From contig JBJLCZ010000007.1 in NCBI GenBank assembly GCA_045567335.1, positions 1 to 59,671 of the forward strand: 59,671 nt of DNA, given 5' to 3'. This document shows, one piece after another, positions 7,791 to 17,340 of the stretch. The notes beneath the pieces were generated by a model. The model made no database searches, had not been told where the DNA came from, and saw only the letters and a list, made by a program, of their open reading frames with translations. Position 1 is the first letter of the stretch. Every line of letters starts with the position of its first letter. The position numbers were made by a program, and so were the translations under genes. The stretch comes from Pelagilacustribacter sp045567335 (GTDB lineage Bacteria; Pseudomonadota; Alphaproteobacteria; Pelagibacterales; Pelagibacteraceae).

Positions 7791-8699
7791 ATGATAATTT
7801 ATAATAATAAAATAAAAAATATTAAAAATAATAAAGCTGTAATAGCAATTGGTAATTTTGACGGCTTACACCTTGGTCATCAAAAGGTTCTTCTTCAAGC
7901 GTTAAATAAAGCAAGAAAAAATAATTTAAAATTTGGAGTAATAACTTTTGAACCTTTGCCTGTTATGTTTTTTAATAAAAAAAAAAAAAATTATAGAATT
8001 AACAACTTTAGTCAAAAAATATATAGTTTAAAAAAATTAAAAGTTGATTTTGTATATGTAGTAAAATTTAATAAAAAATTCTCTTTTTTGAGCCCTGATA
8101 AATTTATAGAAAAAATTCTTATAAATAAACTTAAATCAAAATTTGTTTTTGTAAGTAAAAATTTTAAATTTGGAAAAAATAGGACAGGTAACATTAATAC
8201 ACTTAAACAAAACGAAGATTTTTTTAATTTTAAAACAATTATAACTAAACCTCTTAAAATTAAAAATAAGATTTTGTCATCTTCAAAAATAAGGAATGAG
8301 ATATCAAATGGTAAAATAAATAGTGCTAATAAATTTTTAGGGCGACCTTGGTGTGTTGAAGGCAAAGTAGAGGAAGGAAATAAAAGAGGTAGAAAAATTG
8401 GATTTCCTACATGCAATATTAAATGGAAAAATTACATTTTACCTAAACTTGGAGTCTATAGTGTAGAAGTCTTGATAGGTAAAAAACAAAAAAAAGGCAT
8501 CGCTAATATAGGTTATAGGCCTACATTTAGAGGAAAAAAATTACTATTAGAAATTAATATATTTAATCTAAAAGCAAACTTATATAAAAAAACCATTAAA
8601 GTAATTTTTAAAAAATTTATAAGACCGGAAAAAAAATTTAATAGTGTTGAAGAACTTAAGATGCAAATAAAAAAAGATATTAAGCGAGTTAAAAAATAA
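7791..8699 (+). CDS. ribF: Bifunctional riboflavin kinase / FAD synthetase
   Basis: RibF phosphorylates riboflavin to FMN and adenylylates FMN to FAD. The 302-residue protein has the N-terminal adenylyltransferase domain with the nucleotidyl-transferase motif IGNFDGLHLGHQ (about residues 20-31) and the C-terminal kinase domain with GRPWCVEGKVEEGNKRGRKI and GFPTCNI. It is squeezed between the HAD gene and ileS, whose ATG touches the ribF stop. The ribF-ileS-lspA order is common in many Proteobacteria. Confidence 0.95.
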   Translation: MIIYNNKIKNIKNNKAVIAIGNFDGLHLGHQKVLLQALNKARKNNLKFGVITFEPLPVMFFNKKKKNYRINNFSQKIYSLKKLKVDFVYVVKFNKKFSFLSPDKFIEKILINKLKSKFVFVSKNFKFGKNRTGNINTLKQNEDFFNFKTIITKPLKIKNKILSSSKIRNEISNGKINSANKFLGRPWCVEGKVEEGNKRGRKIGFPTCNIKWKNYILPKLGVYSVEVLIGKKQKKGIANIGYRPTFRGKKLLLEINIFNLKANLYKKTIKVIFKKFIRPEKKFNSVEELKMQIKKDIKRVKK

Positions 8700-11438
8700 A
8701 TGTCAAAAGATACTTTACAATTACCTAAAACAGCTTTTTCAATGAAAGCAAATTTACCAAATAAAGAACCTGCTATAATTGATAGTTGGGAAAAAAATAA
8801 AATTTTTGAAAAAATTAGAAAAGATTCTAAGGGAAGAGAAAAATTTATTTTACATGATGGTCCACCATATGCAAATGGTCATATTCATATGGGAACTGCC
8901 CTTAATAAAATTTTAAAAGATATGATTATCAGATTTCATCAAATGAATGGAAAAGATTCAATTTATGTACCAGGATGGGACTGCCATGGACTACCAATTG
9001 AGTGGAAAATAGAAGAACAATATAAAAAAAATAAAAAAAATAAAGATGAAGTTCCAATAAAAGACTTTAGAAAAGAATGTCGTGAATTTGCTAAAAAGTG
9101 GATTGAAATACATATAAAAGAATTTAAAAGACTTGGAGTTGATGGAGATTTTGAAAATTATTATTCAACTATGAGTTTTGGTGCGGAAGCACAAATTGTC
9201 AGAGAACTTGGAAAATTTTTAATTAATAAAAGTTTATACCAGGGGTTTAAACCAGTTTTATGGTCAACAGTCGAACAAACTGCATTAGCAGATGCAGAAG
9301 TAGAATATATGGACCATACATCTAATACTATTTATGTAGCCTTTAAAGTTAAAGAAACAGATAAAGATTTTTTAAAAAATAGTAGTATAATTATTTGGAC
9401 AACGACACCTTGGACTATTCCTGCAAATAAAGCATTAGCTTACAATGATTCAATTGAATATTCAATTTTGGAGATAGAAAATTTAAATAATTTTAAAGAA
9501 AAAAAAATTGTTGTTGCTAAAAATTTAATTCCATCATTTATTAAGTCTTGTGGAATTAAAGAATACAAAATTTTAAAAAATTTTAAAGGATTAGAATTTA
9601 AAAAAACTTTATGTTCCCATCCTTTTTTAAATTTAGGATATAATTATGATGTACCTATGCTTGAGGCAAGATTCGTAACTCTAGAACAAGGTACTGGTAT
9701 AGTACATTGCGCACCAAGTCACGGCCCAGATGATTTCAATTTATGTTTAAAAAATAATATTTCTTCAAAATATACAGTAGATGATAAAGGATTATATACA
9801 AAAGAAATACCGTTTTTTACTGGAACACATGTTTTTAAAGCCGACTTATTAGTAATAGAGAAACTAAAAGAGGAAAATAAGTTATTAAGCAATGACAAAC
9901 TTCAACATAGCTATCCTCATTCTTGGAGATCTAAAGCTCCTTTAATTTATAGAGCTACACCGCAATGGTTTATTTCAATGGAAAAAAATTCATTAAGAGA
10001 AAAAGCTATTAAAGCGATAAATGAAACGACTTTTTACCCAGAGAAAGGAAAAGATAGGTTAATGTCAATGGTTGTAGGAAGACCAGATTGGTGCGTTTCT
10101 AGACAGAGAGTGTGGGGTGTGCCTTTACCAATATTTGTAAACAAAAAAACAAAAGAGCCATTAAGAGATCAAGAAGTCATAAATCGGATTGCTGAAATTT
10201 ATGAAAAAGAAGGCTCAGATTGTTGGTTTACAGATAAATCTGAGAGATTTTTAGGAGAAAAATATAGCGCTGAAGATTATGAAAAATTAAATGATATTGT
10301 CGAGGTGTGGTTTGATAGTGGTTCTACACATAGTTTTGTTTTGGAAAAAAGAAAAGACTTAAAATGGCCGGCAGATATGTATTTAGAAGGATCAGATCAA
10401 CATAGAGGTTGGTTTCATTCATCATTATTAGAGTCCTGTGGTACTAGAGGAAGGGCTCCATATGAAAGCATTCTTTCTCATGGATTTGTAGTTGACGGAA
10501 AAGGAATGAAAATGTCAAAATCTTCAGGAAATGTAATTTCTCCTGATGATATTCTAAAAAATTATGGAGCTGATATACTTAGAGCCTGGGTGGCATCTTC
10601 AGATTATTCTGAAGATTTACGAATAGATAAAAGTATATTACTGCAGCACTCAGAATCTTACAGAAAAATTAGAAATACGTTTAGGTTTATTTTGGGAAAC
10701 ATCCAAGATAATTTTGAAAAGCAAAATTTTAAAGACCTTGAATTAGAAAAATTTGAAGAGTTAGAAAGGTATATTTTAAACAAACTCTATAATTTAGAAA
10801 AATTAATACAAGAAAATTTAAAAAATTATAATTTTCATAAAATGTATAAAGATTTACTTAATTTTTGTACTTTAGATTTATCTTCATTTTATTTTGATAT
10901 AAGGAAAGACGTTTTATATTGTGATGATATTAATTCTAAAAAAAGAAAAAATTGTATCAAAGTGCTTAACATTATTTTAGAATGTCTTATGAAGTGGTAT
11001 GCACCAATTTTTGTTTTTACTACTGAAGAAATTTATAAATTAGTAACAAAAAAAAATGATAGTATTCATCAACTTAATTTTGTCTCTATACCAGATTCAT
11101 GGCAAAACATTACTTTAGAAAGTAGATGGAAAGATTTATATAAGATTAAGCAAATAGCAAATATAGCTATAGAGGAAAAAAGAGCTAGCAAAGAAATTGG
11201 ATCAAGTTTAGAGGCAGAAATTGAGATACGCTCAAACAAAAAAATATATGATCTTTTGAAAAATGTAGACTTACCAGAATATTTTATTACATCAAAAGCT
11301 CAAAACAAAATAGATGAAAAACAAGACCAAAATATAAAAATTTTAGTTAAAAAAGCAAATGGTTCCAAATGTGAAAGATGTTGGAAAATATTAGACACTA
11401 GTTGTGAGAGATGTAGTGGTGTTGTTAAAAAATTCTAA
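8700..11438 (+). CDS. ileS: Isoleucyl-tRNA synthetase
   Basis: This 912-residue class I synthetase charges tRNA-Ile. The HIGH motif appears as HIHMG (residues 61-65), after HDGPPYANG. The KMSKS signature is exact, near residues 602-607 (GMKMSKSSGNV). The editing domain includes TTPWTIPANKAL, and a C-terminal zinc site CERCW...CERC lies near residues 890-906. The bacterial-type zinc tail and the length are normal. The start codon abuts the ribF stop. Confidence 0.98.
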   Translation: MSKDTLQLPKTAFSMKANLPNKEPAIIDSWEKNKIFEKIRKDSKGREKFILHDGPPYANGHIHMGTALNKILKDMIIRFHQMNGKDSIYVPGWDCHGLPIEWKIEEQYKKNKKNKDEVPIKDFRKECREFAKKWIEIHIKEFKRLGVDGDFENYYSTMSFGAEAQIVRELGKFLINKSLYQGFKPVLWSTVEQTALADAEVEYMDHTSNTIYVAFKVKETDKDFLKNSSIIIWTTTPWTIPANKALAYNDSIEYSILEIENLNNFKEKKIVVAKNLIPSFIKSCGIKEYKILKNFKGLEFKKTLCSHPFLNLGYNYDVPMLEARFVTLEQGTGIVHCAPSHGPDDFNLCLKNNISSKYTVDDKGLYTKEIPFFTGTHVFKADLLVIEKLKEENKLLSNDKLQHSYPHSWRSKAPLIYRATPQWFISMEKNSLREKAIKAINETTFYPEKGKDRLMSMVVGRPDWCVSRQRVWGVPLPIFVNKKTKEPLRDQEVINRIAEIYEKEGSDCWFTDKSERFLGEKYSAEDYEKLNDIVEVWFDSGSTHSFVLEKRKDLKWPADMYLEGSDQHRGWFHSSLLESCGTRGRAPYESILSHGFVVDGKGMKMSKSSGNVISPDDILKNYGADILRAWVASSDYSEDLRIDKSILLQHSESYRKIRNTFRFILGNIQDNFEKQNFKDLELEKFEELERYILNKLYNLEKLIQENLKNYNFHKMYKDLLNFCTLDLSSFYFDIRKDVLYCDDINSKKRKNCIKVLNIILECLMKWYAPIFVFTTEEIYKLVTKKNDSIHQLNFVSIPDSWQNITLESRWKDLYKIKQIANIAIEEKRASKEIGSSLEAEIEIRSNKKIYDLLKNVDLPEYFITSKAQNKIDEKQDQNIKILVKKANGSKCERCWKILDTSCERCSGVVKKF

Positions 11439-11447
11439 ATTTAAATT

Positions 11448-11957
11448 ATGTCTTATAATGATAAAACAATACCGAATAATATATTTTCTATAAAAAAATT
11501 AATTAGTTTTGCAATTGTAATATTTATTTTTATTTCTGATAGAGTATCAAAAATACACATAATTAATAATCATTCTGATGCGCAATCAACATTTGTAAAT
11601 AATTTTTTAAACTTTGATTTAGTTTGGAATACCGGAATAGGTTTTGGACTTTTGGATTTAGAAGCGAATTTTTTTTATCATGCAATATCTTTTTTAATTT
11701 TTATTATTATTTTAGTAATATTTTTTATTCTTATAATGTGTAAAAATATTGAAATGTTTTATTATTCAATGATTTTAGGTGGAGCTTTGGGAAATTTTTA
11801 TGATAGGGCTGTATTTTTTGCAGTTCCAGATTTTATAGATTTACATATAAATAATTATCACTGGTTTACTTTTAATATAGCGGATATATTTATTTCTATT
11901 GGAATTCTCTTAATACTTTTGAGACAATTAATTATAGGAAAAAATGAAAAAAATTAA
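11448..11957 (+). CDS. lspA: Lipoprotein signal peptidase (signal peptidase II)
   Basis: This inner-membrane aspartic protease removes signal peptides from diacylated prolipoproteins. The 169-residue protein has four hydrophobic segments and the two catalytic Asp regions: GALGNFYDR with VPDFIDLH (about residues 112-130) and FNIADIFISIG (about 142-152). The N-terminal block WNTGIGFG is also conserved. It sits 9 nt after ileS and overlaps the next lipoprotein gene by 14 nt. Confidence 0.95.
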   Translation: MSYNDKTIPNNIFSIKKLISFAIVIFIFISDRVSKIHIINNHSDAQSTFVNNFLNFDLVWNTGIGFGLLDLEANFFYHAISFLIFIIILVIFFILIMCKNIEMFYYSMILGGALGNFYDRAVFFAVPDFIDLHINNYHWFTFNIADIFISIGILLILLRQLIIGKNEKN

Positions 11958-12261
11958 AACAATTTTTACTTTAATCAGCTTATTTTATTTGCTAAATGGA
12001 TGTGGAGCCTTTACAGAAGCTGGCAAAGCTCTAAGAAATGAAAAAAATGTTTCTTCTGATGAATTTCTAATAAAAAAAAGAGATCCATTAACACAGCCAC
12101 CAGAATTTGATAAGATACCTATTCCAGATTCAGAGAAAAATGTTAAAATGAATAATAAAGACGAAATAAAAAAAATATTAAAATTACCCGAAGATAAAGA
12201 TAATAATAGAAACTCAAATTCAAGTGCAGAAGAGTCAATTTTAAAAAATATTAAAAAGTGA
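11944..12261 (+). CDS. Small lipoprotein, DUF3035 / BamF-like
   Basis: The 105-residue protein has a lipoprotein signal ending in the lipobox LLNGC (acylated Cys at about 20), so it is probably an outer-membrane lipoprotein processed by the adjacent LspA. The segment DEFLIKKRDPLTQPPEF resembles the conserved core of DUF3035 proteins, described as BamF-type accessory lipoproteins of the BAM complex in Alphaproteobacteria. The C-terminal half is charged and low-complexity. It overlaps lspA by 14 nt and pgi by 4 nt. The family call is moderate; the BAM role is inferred. Confidence 0.7.
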   Translation: MKKIKTIFTLISLFYLLNGCGAFTEAGKALRNEKNVSSDEFLIKKRDPLTQPPEFDKIPIPDSEKNVKMNNKDEIKKILKLPEDKDNNRNSNSSAEESILKNIKK

Positions 12262-13463
12262 AAAATACAATAATTATAAAAGATAATATTCTTAAAAAAT
12301 ATCATAATAAAAAAAATATAAAAAAAAATATTAGAAAAGCTAAGTTAGAGATTGAGCATATAAAAAAAAAAATTAAAATAGAAAAAAACCCTTTTTATTT
12401 TTTTAATAATATTGATCTAGATTTAAAAAATATAAATAAATTTAATAAATATAGTACAATTGTTGTTATTGGAATGGGAGGTTCTATACTTGGTGCACAA
12501 GCAATATATACTTTTTTAAAAAGAAAAATTAATAAAAAATTTTTTTTTGTCAATAATATAGACGTTGCATTATTAGATAAATTAAAAAAAAATAAAGATT
12601 TTAAAAAATTATTATTTATAATTATTTCAAAATCTGGAAATACTTTAGAAACTTTAACAAATATAAGTTATCTTAAAAAACTAAACATTAATTCCAACAA
12701 TTCAATTATAATTACTGAAAAAAAAGCTAGTGCTTTATCTGATTATGCTTCAAAAAAAAAAATATTTCTGATTAAGCATAAAAAATTTATAGGAGGCAGA
12801 TATTCAGTACTCTCAGAAGTCGGCATGCTACCAGCGAAACTTATGAATTTAAAAATTGAAAATTTTAAAAAAAATTTAAATCAATTATTTAAAGATAAAA
12901 TAAAATTGTCTCTAAGTAAAACGACTTCAATAATGGCAGAAAATTATAAAAATAAAAAAATAAAATCTTTAATATTCTTAAATTATTGTCCTGAATTAAA
13001 TGATTTTGTATATTGGTGTCAGCAACTTATAGCTGAAAGCCTTGGTAAAAAAGGAATGGGTATTTTGCCAATTTTATCTCAAGCTCCAAAAGACCATCAT
13101 AGCTTACTCCAATTATATTTAGATGGACCTCAAGATAAAGTTTTTTATATTTTAAGCTCTAAGAACAAATATAATAACAAGTCATTAAAAAATTCATTTA
13201 ATAAAAATTTTAATTTTTTAAATAATAAAAATATTGAAAATATAGTTAACGCTCAAAAAAATTCATTAATATCCATTTTTAAAAAAAAAAATATCCCATA
13301 TAAAGAGATAGTTGTTAAAGAAATTTCAGAAACTTCAATTGGGCATCTATTTTCTTATTTTATGCTTGAAACAGTTATCATTGGTAAATTAATTGGAGTA
13401 AATCCTTATGATCAACCAGCAGTAGAAGAGTTAAAGACAATAACTAAAAAACTTTTGAATTAA
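12258..13463 (+). CDS. pgi: Glucose-6-phosphate isomerase, short form
   Basis: Pgi interconverts glucose-6-phosphate and fructose-6-phosphate. Conserved features are the GMGGSILGAQAIYTFL segment, ISKSGNTLETL for phosphate binding, GGRYSVLSEVGMLPAKL and the catalytic-region PKDHHSLLQLYLDGP. At 401 residues it is much shorter than the common ~550-residue enzyme, like the compact forms of some other bacteria. The start is GTG (12258) overlapping the lipoprotein stop (GTGA). Its 3' end overlaps rsmD, on the opposite strand, by 4 nt. Confidence 0.93.
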   Translation: MKNTIIIKDNILKKYHNKKNIKKNIRKAKLEIEHIKKKIKIEKNPFYFFNNIDLDLKNINKFNKYSTIVVIGMGGSILGAQAIYTFLKRKINKKFFFVNNIDVALLDKLKKNKDFKKLLFIIISKSGNTLETLTNISYLKKLNINSNNSIIITEKKASALSDYASKKKIFLIKHKKFIGGRYSVLSEVGMLPAKLMNLKIENFKKNLNQLFKDKIKLSLSKTTSIMAENYKNKKIKSLIFLNYCPELNDFVYWCQQLIAESLGKKGMGILPILSQAPKDHHSLLQLYLDGPQDKVFYILSSKNKYNNKSLKNSFNKNFNFLNNKNIENIVNAQKNSLISIFKKKNIPYKEIVVKEISETSIGHLFSYFMLETVIIGKLIGVNPYDQPAVEELKTITKKLLN

Positions 13464-14017
13464 TTAAAACTAGAGAATACTATTTTTGATCTTCCATATT
13501 TTTTTATTACAACGTTTTTAAGCAAATTACTTATCTTCTCTAATTTTTTTATTTCTCTATGAAATATTATAATATGGTCTTTGTTAAATGCTTTTAGTTT
13601 TTTTATTAATTTTAAATCCTCCAAATAATTATTTTCCATAAAAGGTGGATCTAAAAAAATAATATCAAATTTTTTTTTATTACTATTTAAAAAATTGTTT
13701 ACATTGATATTTAATACTTTACATTTATTCTCTATTTTTAATTGTTTTATATTTTTTACAAGAATTTTATTTGCTATTTGATCATCATCCACAAATGTAA
13801 CATTTCTAGCTCCACGTGATAAACACTCAATACCAAACGAACCCGTTCCAGAATATAAGTCCAAAACATTAGTATTAATCAAATCAAAATTAATTTTATT
13901 TGAGTGTAAAATAATATTGAATATATTTTCTTTTACATAATCTCGTAATGGTCTTGTAGTTGATGATTTAACAAAAGAAATTTTTTTACCTTTGTGGTGC
14001 CCACCAATAATTCTCAT
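13460..14017 (-). CDS. rsmD: 16S rRNA (guanine966-N2)-methyltransferase RsmD
   Basis: This 185-residue SAM-dependent enzyme methylates G966 of 16S rRNA. The N-terminal RIIGGHHKGKKI segment is typical of RsmD, the SAM-binding loop reads VLDLYSGTGSFGIECLSRGA, and the catalytic motif is IIFLDPPF. It overlaps the upstream DUF2334 gene by 4 nt and convergent pgi by 4 nt, with no room for a terminator. Confidence 0.93.
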   Translation of the reverse strand: MRIIGGHHKGKKISFVKSSTTRPLRDYVKENIFNIILHSNKINFDLINTNVLDLYSGTGSFGIECLSRGARNVTFVDDDQIANKILVKNIKQLKIENKCKVLNINVNNFLNSNKKKFDIIFLDPPFMENNYLEDLKLIKKLKAFNKDHIIIFHREIKKLEKISNLLKNVVIKKYGRSKIVFSSFN

Positions 14018-14784
14018 TTTTTATTAAATTTTCTTAATAACTTTAAGATTTTTTCACATAAAACATTAATAAGTTTATATATAATTCCGTTGTTTGTTTT
14101 ATTTATAGCAACATCAAAAGATATTACTTTTTTATAGTTTTTTTCTAAAAATTTCTCAAAATTCATGAAATCTTTTTCTTTCCAATAATTTAAATGTATT
14201 TGAGTTGACTGTATGCCAAAAGGCATAATTAATACTTTGTAAAATAATTGAGGAATAAAATTTAAACCATTTTTATTGAATGGCATTAATCCATATCCAT
14301 CAATTATATTATTGATGTTATTTCTTTTTAATGCCTTAAAAGTGTTCATATCATAGGTGTGATTTGGAGCATAAAATGATCTAACTCTTATTCTTTCTTC
14401 TTTAAATTTATTAAGTCCATTTTCAATTTTCAAATTTTGAGTTTCAAAATCATGTCCATAAAATTCTGATTTACCACCGTGTCCTAAATAATCTTTTTTA
14501 TTTGTCACACGGTCGTATACATGATTGTATCCATGCATAGCTATTTCCCAACCTTTTGTTTCCCACCTTCTTATTTGTTCCCAGAATTTTTCATTTTTTG
14601 GATACATTAGAAGTTCTTTATCTTCATTATTTGGAACAACTCCTAAAACAGGCTTAATTGAATATTTATCAAACAATTTTTCACATTTATTCATTAGTTC
14701 CCAGTTCATATTTTCTGCTATATCGTCAATTCTTATGAGAATTCCAGTGTTATCTGATATAAATTTTTTAACTACATTTGCCAT
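14014..14784 (-). CDS. DUF2334 polysaccharide-deacetylase-like protein
   Basis: The 256-residue protein has the NodB-like deacetylase landmarks of DUF2334: the Asp pair in IRIDDIAEN near residues 18-26, the EIAMHGYNHVYD metal-ligand His pair and a later FYAPNHTYD segment. Such enzymes remove acetyl groups from carbohydrate substrates, but the substrate here is unknown. There is no clear signal peptide. It is divergent from the methyltransferase gene with a 50-nt spacer and overlaps rsmD by 4 nt. Together with the methyltransferase and the acetyltransferase it suggests glycan modification (inference). Confidence 0.75.
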   Translation of the reverse strand: MANVVKKFISDNTGILIRIDDIAENMNWELMNKCEKLFDKYSIKPVLGVVPNNEDKELLMYPKNEKFWEQIRRWETKGWEIAMHGYNHVYDRVTNKKDYLGHGGKSEFYGHDFETQNLKIENGLNKFKEERIRVRSFYAPNHTYDMNTFKALKRNNINNIIDGYGLMPFNKNGLNFIPQLFYKVLIMPFGIQSTQIHLNYWKEKDFMNFEKFLEKNYKKVISFDVAINKTNNGIIYKLINVLCEKILKLLRKFNKK

Positions 14785-14834
14785 TTTATTTATTAATAGT
14801 ATAAGTTTTTAATATTTAATTATAATAGATATTT

Positions 14835-15554
14835 ATGAAAAAATTTATAAAAAACAAGCTTTTATCATTTCTTTATTTTATTGAAGTATATTTTAAAGTA
14901 AGAATAAGAAATAAAACAAGCCCTATCGATATATACTATGAAAATTTATCCTTAGATTGTTATAATTTTTTTAAGAGCGATATGAAGAAAAGCTCGATCT
15001 TTTTAAAACCAAAAGATATTAGAAAATTTTCAGTATCAAAAGCAGTTAAAAATAATAATAAAAGAGACAACCTTTTTCTTGAATTTGGAGTTTTTCGTGG
15101 AGAATCTATCAATATTTTTTCAGATATTTTAATTAGAGAGAATCTTACTATTTATGGTTTTGACTCTTTTGAGGGCTTAGAAGAAGACTGGAATATGAAT
15201 GAGTACAACCCAGTAGGAACATTTTCTTTAAACAAAAAAATACCCAGAGTAAAAAAAAACGTAACTTTAATAAAAGGCAAAGTCCAAGAGACTCTAATTC
15301 AATTTTTAGAAAAAAATTCTAGTAAAAAAATAGCTTTTGCACACTTAGACATGGATACCTATACACCAACTAAATTTACTCTTTTAAAAATTAAACCATT
15401 TTTAATGAAAGGCTCTGTAATTCTATTCGATCAACTTTATGGATACCCTAACTGGGAAGAAAATGAGTTTAAAGCTTTAAAAGAAGTATTTAATGATAAT
15501 GATTTTAAATATATTGCTTTTTGTGAGTCTGAAGTTGCTATAGAAATTCTTTAA
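14835..15554 (+). CDS. TylF/MycF-like SAM-dependent methyltransferase
   Basis: The 239-residue class I methyltransferase resembles macrocin-O-methyltransferase (TylF) proteins. The SAM-binding motif is LFLEFGVFRGESINIFS, followed by IYGFDSFEGLEEDWN; the acidic catalytic region is AFAHLDMDTYTPT and VILFDQLYGYP. The acceptor is probably a sugar or other small hydroxylated metabolite, but this is not shown by the sequence. The first ~25 residues are basic and hydrophobic and may associate with the membrane. It is followed after about 4 nt by the GNAT gene, so the two are probably one operon. Confidence 0.72.
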   Translation: MKKFIKNKLLSFLYFIEVYFKVRIRNKTSPIDIYYENLSLDCYNFFKSDMKKSSIFLKPKDIRKFSVSKAVKNNNKRDNLFLEFGVFRGESINIFSDILIRENLTIYGFDSFEGLEEDWNMNEYNPVGTFSLNKKIPRVKKNVTLIKGKVQETLIQFLEKNSSKKIAFAHLDMDTYTPTKFTLLKIKPFLMKGSVILFDQLYGYPNWEENEFKALKEVFNDNDFKYIAFCESEVAIEIL

Positions 15555-15558
15555 CTTG

Positions 15559-16590
15559 ATGCAAGGACATATTATAAAAAAAATATCTGAAGTTGATAAA
15601 AATGAACTTTTAGCTTTTTATAAATTAGTTTTCAAAGATAGATATAAAATATTATCCGAAAATTTAGAGTGGTGGTACAGACTTAAGCAAACTAAATCAG
15701 AGCCTATTATTTTGACTTTAGATCAAAAAATAATCGGTCAATTAGGAACTATACCGACAAAGATTTCTAATAATGATCAAATTATCAAGGCAGTTTGGTA
15801 TGTTGATTACGTAATATTACCAGAATTTTATGGTAAAGGTGGCGGATCATTATTAGTTGATGCAGGTACAAAAAATTCAGAAGTTCAAATTGCTTTTTGC
15901 AATGAAGCTGCTTTAAAAGTTTATAAAAAATTCAATTGGAATATTAATAAATCTATGCAAAGATTTTGCCGACCTATGAATCCAATAAAATGGATTCCAT
16001 TAGTAAATAGGAGTGAAACTAAAGTTATAAAAAATTTTTATAATTTTTTTATCAACAAACATTTAAAAAACACAGAAAACATTAATTCTTTTAGCTTAGA
16101 AAAAAATTTATCAAAAATTACTGATTCTTTTTCAAAAAGAAAAATAGATAAATTGCCAGGTTTAAATATTATTCACGATGAAGAATGGTTTAATTGGAGA
16201 TTTATAGAATTTCCCTTTAGAAAAAATTTAAGATTTTTTGAGTTTGATGGAAACTTTTTGATTGCACATAGTGTTAGAATTGATGGTGTAAATAGATTAA
16301 ATATAATTTTTTCCTTTTACTTAGAAAATTCTAAAGAAGTAATTATGTACTACCAGGTTACAAAATGGTGTATTGAAAATAATTATGACTTAATTTGGAG
16401 TTGTTCAATGAATAAAGAATTAATAAAAAATTTAAGTAAATTATTCCCTAAATATTTTTTAAAAACTATAGTAATAGCAACTCATAGTAATAATGAAAAT
16501 ATTAGAAACTCTCTGAAAAAAAACCTAAATAATATTTATCCATCAGATAGTGATATCGATATAAATTGTTTGCAGAATCATAGCTTTTAA
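15559..16590 (+). CDS. GNAT-family N-acetyltransferase
   Basis: This 343-residue protein begins with a GNAT domain (about residues 1-130): VWYVDYVILPEFYGKGGGSLLVD contains the acetyl-CoA loop (cut: FYGKGGGSLL) and a following AFCNEAALKVYKKFNWN segment typical of the domain end. The C-terminal half is unassigned. The ATG at 15559 is chosen; a TTG directly before it at 15556 is also possible. It is cotranscribed with the methyltransferase and convergent with the NlpC/P60 gene with only 9 nt between stops. The substrate is unknown. Confidence 0.7.
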   Translation: MQGHIIKKISEVDKNELLAFYKLVFKDRYKILSENLEWWYRLKQTKSEPIILTLDQKIIGQLGTIPTKISNNDQIIKAVWYVDYVILPEFYGKGGGSLLVDAGTKNSEVQIAFCNEAALKVYKKFNWNINKSMQRFCRPMNPIKWIPLVNRSETKVIKNFYNFFINKHLKNTENINSFSLEKNLSKITDSFSKRKIDKLPGLNIIHDEEWFNWRFIEFPFRKNLRFFEFDGNFLIAHSVRIDGVNRLNIIFSFYLENSKEVIMYYQVTKWCIENNYDLIWSCSMNKELIKNLSKLFPKYFLKTIVIATHSNNENIRNSLKKNLNNIYPSDSDIDINCLQNHSF

Positions 16591-16599
16591 TTCTTTATA

Positions 16600-17340
16600 T
16601 TATATTCTTTTTATATTTATCACTTCTAAATTAGCTGTTTTATTGATTAATTTTATTGTCTTTTGGACATTCATAATGACAGTTTTTTTAGAAGGACCAT
16701 ATGCATGAATAAGATTTTTTTTTGAAAGAACTAGGGCAACATGTCCTTTCCAATAAATTATATCATTTTTTTTAATTTTATTTATTTGAATATTTCTTTT
16801 AAAATAATTTAATTGATCTTTTGTATCTCTTGGACAGTACTTATTATTAAAATTAAAAAAGATTTGGATTAATGCTGAGCAATCTATTCCCTTATAAGAA
16901 TTTCCACCCCATTTATACTTTACCCCTTTAAATATTTTAATATTTTGAAAAATATTTTTATTTTCAAAATTTATTGGTTTTATATCATTTTTGTCAATCC
17001 ACTTATTTTCAAATTTTACAAAATGAGAAAAACTTTTTTTTACTTTTATCTTAGAATTAAAAGATAATTTGCCAATTTTATTTCTTTTATTTGGTTTACT
17101 GTAAATATTTGCATAAAGTTTATGAATTTTATGAGTTGCTTTAATAATTTTTATAAATTTTTTTTTTTTAATGTAGCCAATATACCTGTCTTTTTTAATT
17201 TTTATTTTCCACCATTTATTTTCTTTTTTGATTATCTTAAAATCTTCGCCATAAAGTAATTGAGTTACAATTTCTGAATTTAATGATTTTTTCTTATATA
17301 AATTGAGTTTAATATAATTATTTGTGTAATTTTTACTCAT
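16600..17340 (-). CDS. SH3-NlpC/P60 peptidase without signal peptide
   Basis: The 246-residue protein has two SH3-like regions (about residues 10-66 and 72-122) and a C-terminal NlpC/P60 cysteine peptidase. The catalytic triad is visible as Cys154 in GIDCSALIQ, His200 in WKGHVALVLS and His212 in IHAYGP. NlpC/P60 enzymes usually cleave D-Glu-DAP bonds of peptidoglycan peptides. No signal peptide is present, so it should be cytosolic and act on imported muropeptides. It overlaps ampG, its upstream partner, by 8 nt, which fits a peptidoglycan-recycling operon. Confidence 0.85.
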   Translation of the reverse strand: MSKNYTNNYIKLNLYKKKSLNSEIVTQLLYGEDFKIIKKENKWWKIKIKKDRYIGYIKKKKFIKIIKATHKIHKLYANIYSKPNKRNKIGKLSFNSKIKVKKSFSHFVKFENKWIDKNDIKPINFENKNIFQNIKIFKGVKYKWGGNSYKGIDCSALIQIFFNFNNKYCPRDTKDQLNYFKRNIQINKIKKNDIIYWKGHVALVLSKKNLIHAYGPSKKTVIMNVQKTIKLINKTANLEVINIKRI

